In this document: piece by piece, positions 61,538 through 64,000 of the stretch
Numbering within the stretch: position 1 is the first letter of the stretch
Layout: each line of letters opens with the position of its first letter
DNA from: Streptomyces sp. SCSIO 30461
Lineage (GTDB): Bacteria; Actinomycetota; Actinomycetes; Streptomycetales; Streptomycetaceae
Direction of reading: 5' to 3'
Assembly (NCBI RefSeq): GCF_037023745.1
Contig: NZ_CP146101.1
Coordinates: 4,642,001 to 4,706,000 of the forward strand
Length of the DNA: 64,000 bases
Notes under the pieces: generated by a model
The model's input: the letters and a program-made list of their open reading frames with translations, nothing else
Told to the model about the DNA's origin: nothing
The model's database searches: none
Position numbers and translations under genes: made by a program

Positions 61538-64000
61538 GCCGTACGACACCTACGACGATCTCGCTGCCCGACTTCGCCGCGGAGCACGGTTTCGACCTCG
61601 GAGCCGTCCCGTACACCGGCCGCGTCCTGCTCGAATCTCTGCTACGCGGCGGCGACTCATCGCAGGCCGCCGTCCTCGGCAAGCGCCTCGCACTTGGCGA
61701 GGAGCCCGGGTTGGAGATGCCGTTCCGCCCCGCCCGCATCCTCGTGCAGGACTACACCGGCATACCGCTGCTCGTCGACCTCGCCGTGCTGCGCGACCGC
61801 GTCGCCGAGCCGGGCAGGGTCAACCCCGCGCTGCCCATCGACGTTGTCGTCGACCACTCCGTGCAGACCGACTGGGCGGGCCGTCCGGACGCGCTCGGCC
61901 TCAACGAGGCGCTGGAGATGTCCCGCAACCACGAGCGCTACGCGCTCCTCAAGTGGGCCGAGGGCGCATTCGAAGGGCTGCGGGTCATCCCGCCCGGCTG
62001 CGGCATCGTCCACCAGGTCAACCTGGAACGGCTCGCCACCGTCGTCACCGAGGGTCCGGACGGCACCCTGTTTCCTGACACCGTACTCGGCACCGACAGC
62101 CACACCACCATGGTCAACGGCCTCGGCGTGCTCGGCTGGGGCGTCGGCGGCCTGGAGGCGGAGGCCCAGATGCTGGGCCTCGCCCAGCCGATCCGCATCC
62201 CTCAGATCGTCGGCGTCTGCCTCACCGGCGCGGTGAGCCCCGGCACCTCGTCCACCGACGTGGTGCTCGCCCTGACCCGCCGGCTGCGCCAGGAGAACGT
62301 ACGCGCCCTGATGCTGGAGTTCACCGGCCCGGGCGTCGCCGAGCTCTCCGCGCCCGACCGCTGCACCATCGCCAACATGGCTCCCGAGTACGGCGCCATG
62401 TCCGCGTTCTTCCCGGTGGACGAGGAGATCCTGGACTATCTGCGACGCACCGGGCGCACGGAAGCCGCGGTGGCCCGGGTACGGGACTACTGCCTGCGCC
62501 AGCGGATGCTGCGCGACGGCACCAAGCCCGTCTTCGGGCGGACCATCGACTTCGACCTCGGCGAGGTCGGCCCGAGCCTCGCCGGCCCGAGCCGCCCCGA
62601 CCAGCGGATCTCCGTCGGCGAGCTGCCCGCCTCCTTCGCGACGCTGCACCCCGGCGAGATCCGCACCGAGGCGGACGTCTCCGACGGCGACCTGGTCATC
62701 GCTGCCATCACATCCTGCACCAGCACCTCCAACCCGAAGGCGATGCTGGCCGCCGGACTGCTCGCCCGGCGCGCAGTCGAGCGAGGCCTGACGGTGCCCG
62801 GGCACGTCAAGACCAGCCTCTCTCCCGGCTCCCGCGCGGTCACCCGCTACCTGGCGGACTCCGGGCTGCTCGCCGACCTGGAGAAGCTGGGTTTCCATGT
62901 CACCGGATACGGCTGCATGACCTGCAACGGCGGCAGCGGCCCGCTCAACCCAGGGGTCGGCGAAGCCGTCGACAGCGCGGGCCTCACGGTTGCCGCCGTG
63001 CTCAGCGGCAACCGCAACTTCGAGTCCCGCGTCCACACTCAGGTCCGCGCCGGTTACCTCGCCTCCCCAGCCCTCGTGGTCGCCCTGGCTCTGGTCGGCA
63101 ACGTTCGCGCTGACCTGGAGAACGAGCCGCTCGGCAGGGACAGCGACGGCCAGCCCGTCCACCTGCGGGATCTGTGGCCGCACAACGGCGAACTGCGGGA
63201 ACTCGAAGACCAGTTCGTTACCCCCGAGGTGTTCGCGCACGACGAAGCGCCCAGCGCGTCCTGGGATGCGATCACCGCACCGGACAGCGAGGTGTACGCC
63301 TGGGACGAGACCTCCACGTACATCCGGCCCCCCGCCTACGTCGAACCGGCCCCCGCCCTCGGCCCGCTGACCGGAGCCCGTGCCCTGCTCGCGCTCGGCG
63401 ACGACATCAGCACCGACCACATCTCACCGGTCGGCGCCATCCCGGCGGACTCGCCCGCCGGGCGACACCTCATCGAGCGCGGGGTCCGCGACTTCAACTC
63501 CTACGGATCGCGCCGTGGCAATCACGAAGTGATGGCCCGCGGCACCTTCAGCAACCCCAGGCTGCGCAATCTGCTGGTCGGCGAGGGTGACAGCGGCGGT
63601 ACGACACTGCACCTGCCGAGCGGCGCAGTGCTGCCCGTCTTCGACGCCGCCCGGCGCTACACCGAAGCCGACACCCCCCTGATCGTGCTGGCCGGCCGCA
63701 GCTACGGCATGGGCTCCTCCCGCGACTGGGCCGCCAAGGGACCCTGGCTGCTCGGTGTCCGGGCCGTCCTCGCGGAGAGCTTCGAGCGCATCCACCGCGC
63801 CAACCTGTGCGCCATGGGCATCCTGCCTCTGCTGCTGCCCGCCGGGTACGGCTGGGCCGACCTCGGCCTGACCGGCCGGGAGCATTTCGCGCTGGACCTG
63901 GACCTGGTGCGGGAGACCGGCGAGGTGCGGGTCACCGCCGACGGGAAGGAATTCACCGTACGGGCCGATGTGCAGTCGGCGGGGGAGTGGGACGTCCTGC
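61534..64000 (+). CDS. Aconitase (AcnA-like), runs off the right edge
   Basis: About 822 residues are visible and only the last few are missing. Motifs: VQDYTGIPLLVDLA, GTDSHTTMVNGLGVLGWGVG, the 4Fe-4S cysteines in ITSCTSTSNP and GYGCMTCNGG, ALGDDISTDHISPVG and GRSYGMGSSRDWAAKG. It is complete enough to be active. Being coupled to the ACP-citrate synthase by an ATGA overlap, it likely isomerises the tricarboxylate-like product of that enzyme rather than working in the TCA cycle. Pathway-specific aconitases are known in phosphinothricin and FR-900098 biosynthesis. Confidence 0.92.
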   Translation, partial: MSRTTPTTISLPDFAAEHGFDLGAVPYTGRVLLESLLRGGDSSQAAVLGKRLALGEEPGLEMPFRPARILVQDYTGIPLLVDLAVLRDRVAEPGRVNPALPIDVVVDHSVQTDWAGRPDALGLNEALEMSRNHERYALLKWAEGAFEGLRVIPPGCGIVHQVNLERLATVVTEGPDGTLFPDTVLGTDSHTTMVNGLGVLGWGVGGLEAEAQMLGLAQPIRIPQIVGVCLTGAVSPGTSSTDVVLALTRRLRQENVRALMLEFTGPGVAELSAPDRCTIANMAPEYGAMSAFFPVDEEILDYLRRTGRTEAAVARVRDYCLRQRMLRDGTKPVFGRTIDFDLGEVGPSLAGPSRPDQRISVGELPASFATLHPGEIRTEADVSDGDLVIAAITSCTSTSNPKAMLAAGLLARRAVERGLTVPGHVKTSLSPGSRAVTRYLADSGLLADLEKLGFHVTGYGCMTCNGGSGPLNPGVGEAVDSAGLTVAAVLSGNRNFESRVHTQVRAGYLASPALVVALALVGNVRADLENEPLGRDSDGQPVHLRDLWPHNGELRELEDQFVTPEVFAHDEAPSASWDAITAPDSEVYAWDETSTYIRPPAYVEPAPALGPLTGARALLALGDDISTDHISPVGAIPADSPAGRHLIERGVRDFNSYGSRRGNHEVMARGTFSNPRLRNLLVGEGDSGGTTLHLPSGAVLPVFDAARRYTEADTPLIVLAGRSYGMGSSRDWAAKGPWLLGVRAVLAESFERIHRANLCAMGILPLLLPAGYGWADLGLTGREHFALDLDLVRETGEVRVTADGKEFTVRADVQSAGEWDVL

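Noticed and set aside
61657..63420. 587-codon open frame on the minus strand opposite the aconitase
   Set aside because: It is an antisense shadow of the aconitase gene caused by GC-rich codon use; no motifs, and the plus strand encodes a complete aconitase.
1..64000. tRNA, rRNA and att-site signals that would mark an integrated element
   Set aside because: No tRNA-like cloverleaf sequence or long direct repeats bracketing the middle region were seen by eye; a tRNA scan would settle it.

Overview
The base composition (very high GC, third-position GC bias), GTG starts, many ATGA/GTGA stop-start overlaps and gene families (LAL and LysR regulators, DUF317, DUF6907-like, ISL3, ISKra4 and IS1380 elements) point to a Streptomyces or close relative. 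The window reads like a chromosome arm or large plasmid: two outward-facing biosynthetic operons at the edges, with about 45 kb of accessory DNA full of insertion sequences between them.

Left edge (1-6.3 kb, minus strand): a compact operon reading off the left end. In order of transcription it holds an Fe(II)/2-oxoglutarate dioxygenase, an AurF-type diiron N-oxygenase, a KamA-type radical SAM aminomutase, a dipeptide epimerase with an odd C-terminal extension, an Ldh-type dehydrogenase and the start of an ATP-grasp ligase. The last four are linked by 4-base stop/start overlaps or a 19-bp gap. This looks like a small amino-acid- or dipeptide-derived natural product pathway; the product is unknown to me.

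Middle (6.5-51 kb): a GNAT, two secreted FG-GAP/VCBS proteins, a decayed LAL-type LuxR regulator, an MBL hydrolase, a LysR/PhzF pair, a secreted NlpC/P60-like protein, a large STAND-TPR ATPase, a U32-type protein, an alpha/beta hydrolase and an SRPBCC protein. Mobile elements are dense and nested. An ISL3 element has a perfect 8-bp target duplication. An IS630 has TA duplications and an A7 frameshift site. An IS6 element cuts an IS3. An IS1380 splits a cell-wall amidase gene and can be removed on paper to restore its frame. A group II intron sits inside an IS4 transposase, and its removal also restores frame. An internally deleted IS630 derivative and fragments of ISKra4, ISAs1, IS110, IS256 and Tn3 also occur. 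A possible RiPP precursor with the first residues of a radical SAM maturase survives beside the IS6 element.

Right edge (51.2-64 kb, plus strand): a CitA/CitB-like two-component system with a sensorless kinase, a membrane protein, an MFS exporter, a 21-repeat beta-propeller protein and an RraA-like aldolase/decarboxylase. After a strong terminator hairpin comes a second operon: a stand-alone adenylation enzyme, a carrier protein fused to a complete citrate synthase, and an aconitase running off the end. The implied logic is adenylation, loading on a carrier, citrate-synthase-type condensation with a 2-oxo acid, then aconitase isomerisation. This is the most unusual biochemical idea in the window. 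Whether the left and right operons belong to one pathway cannot be decided from sequence alone.
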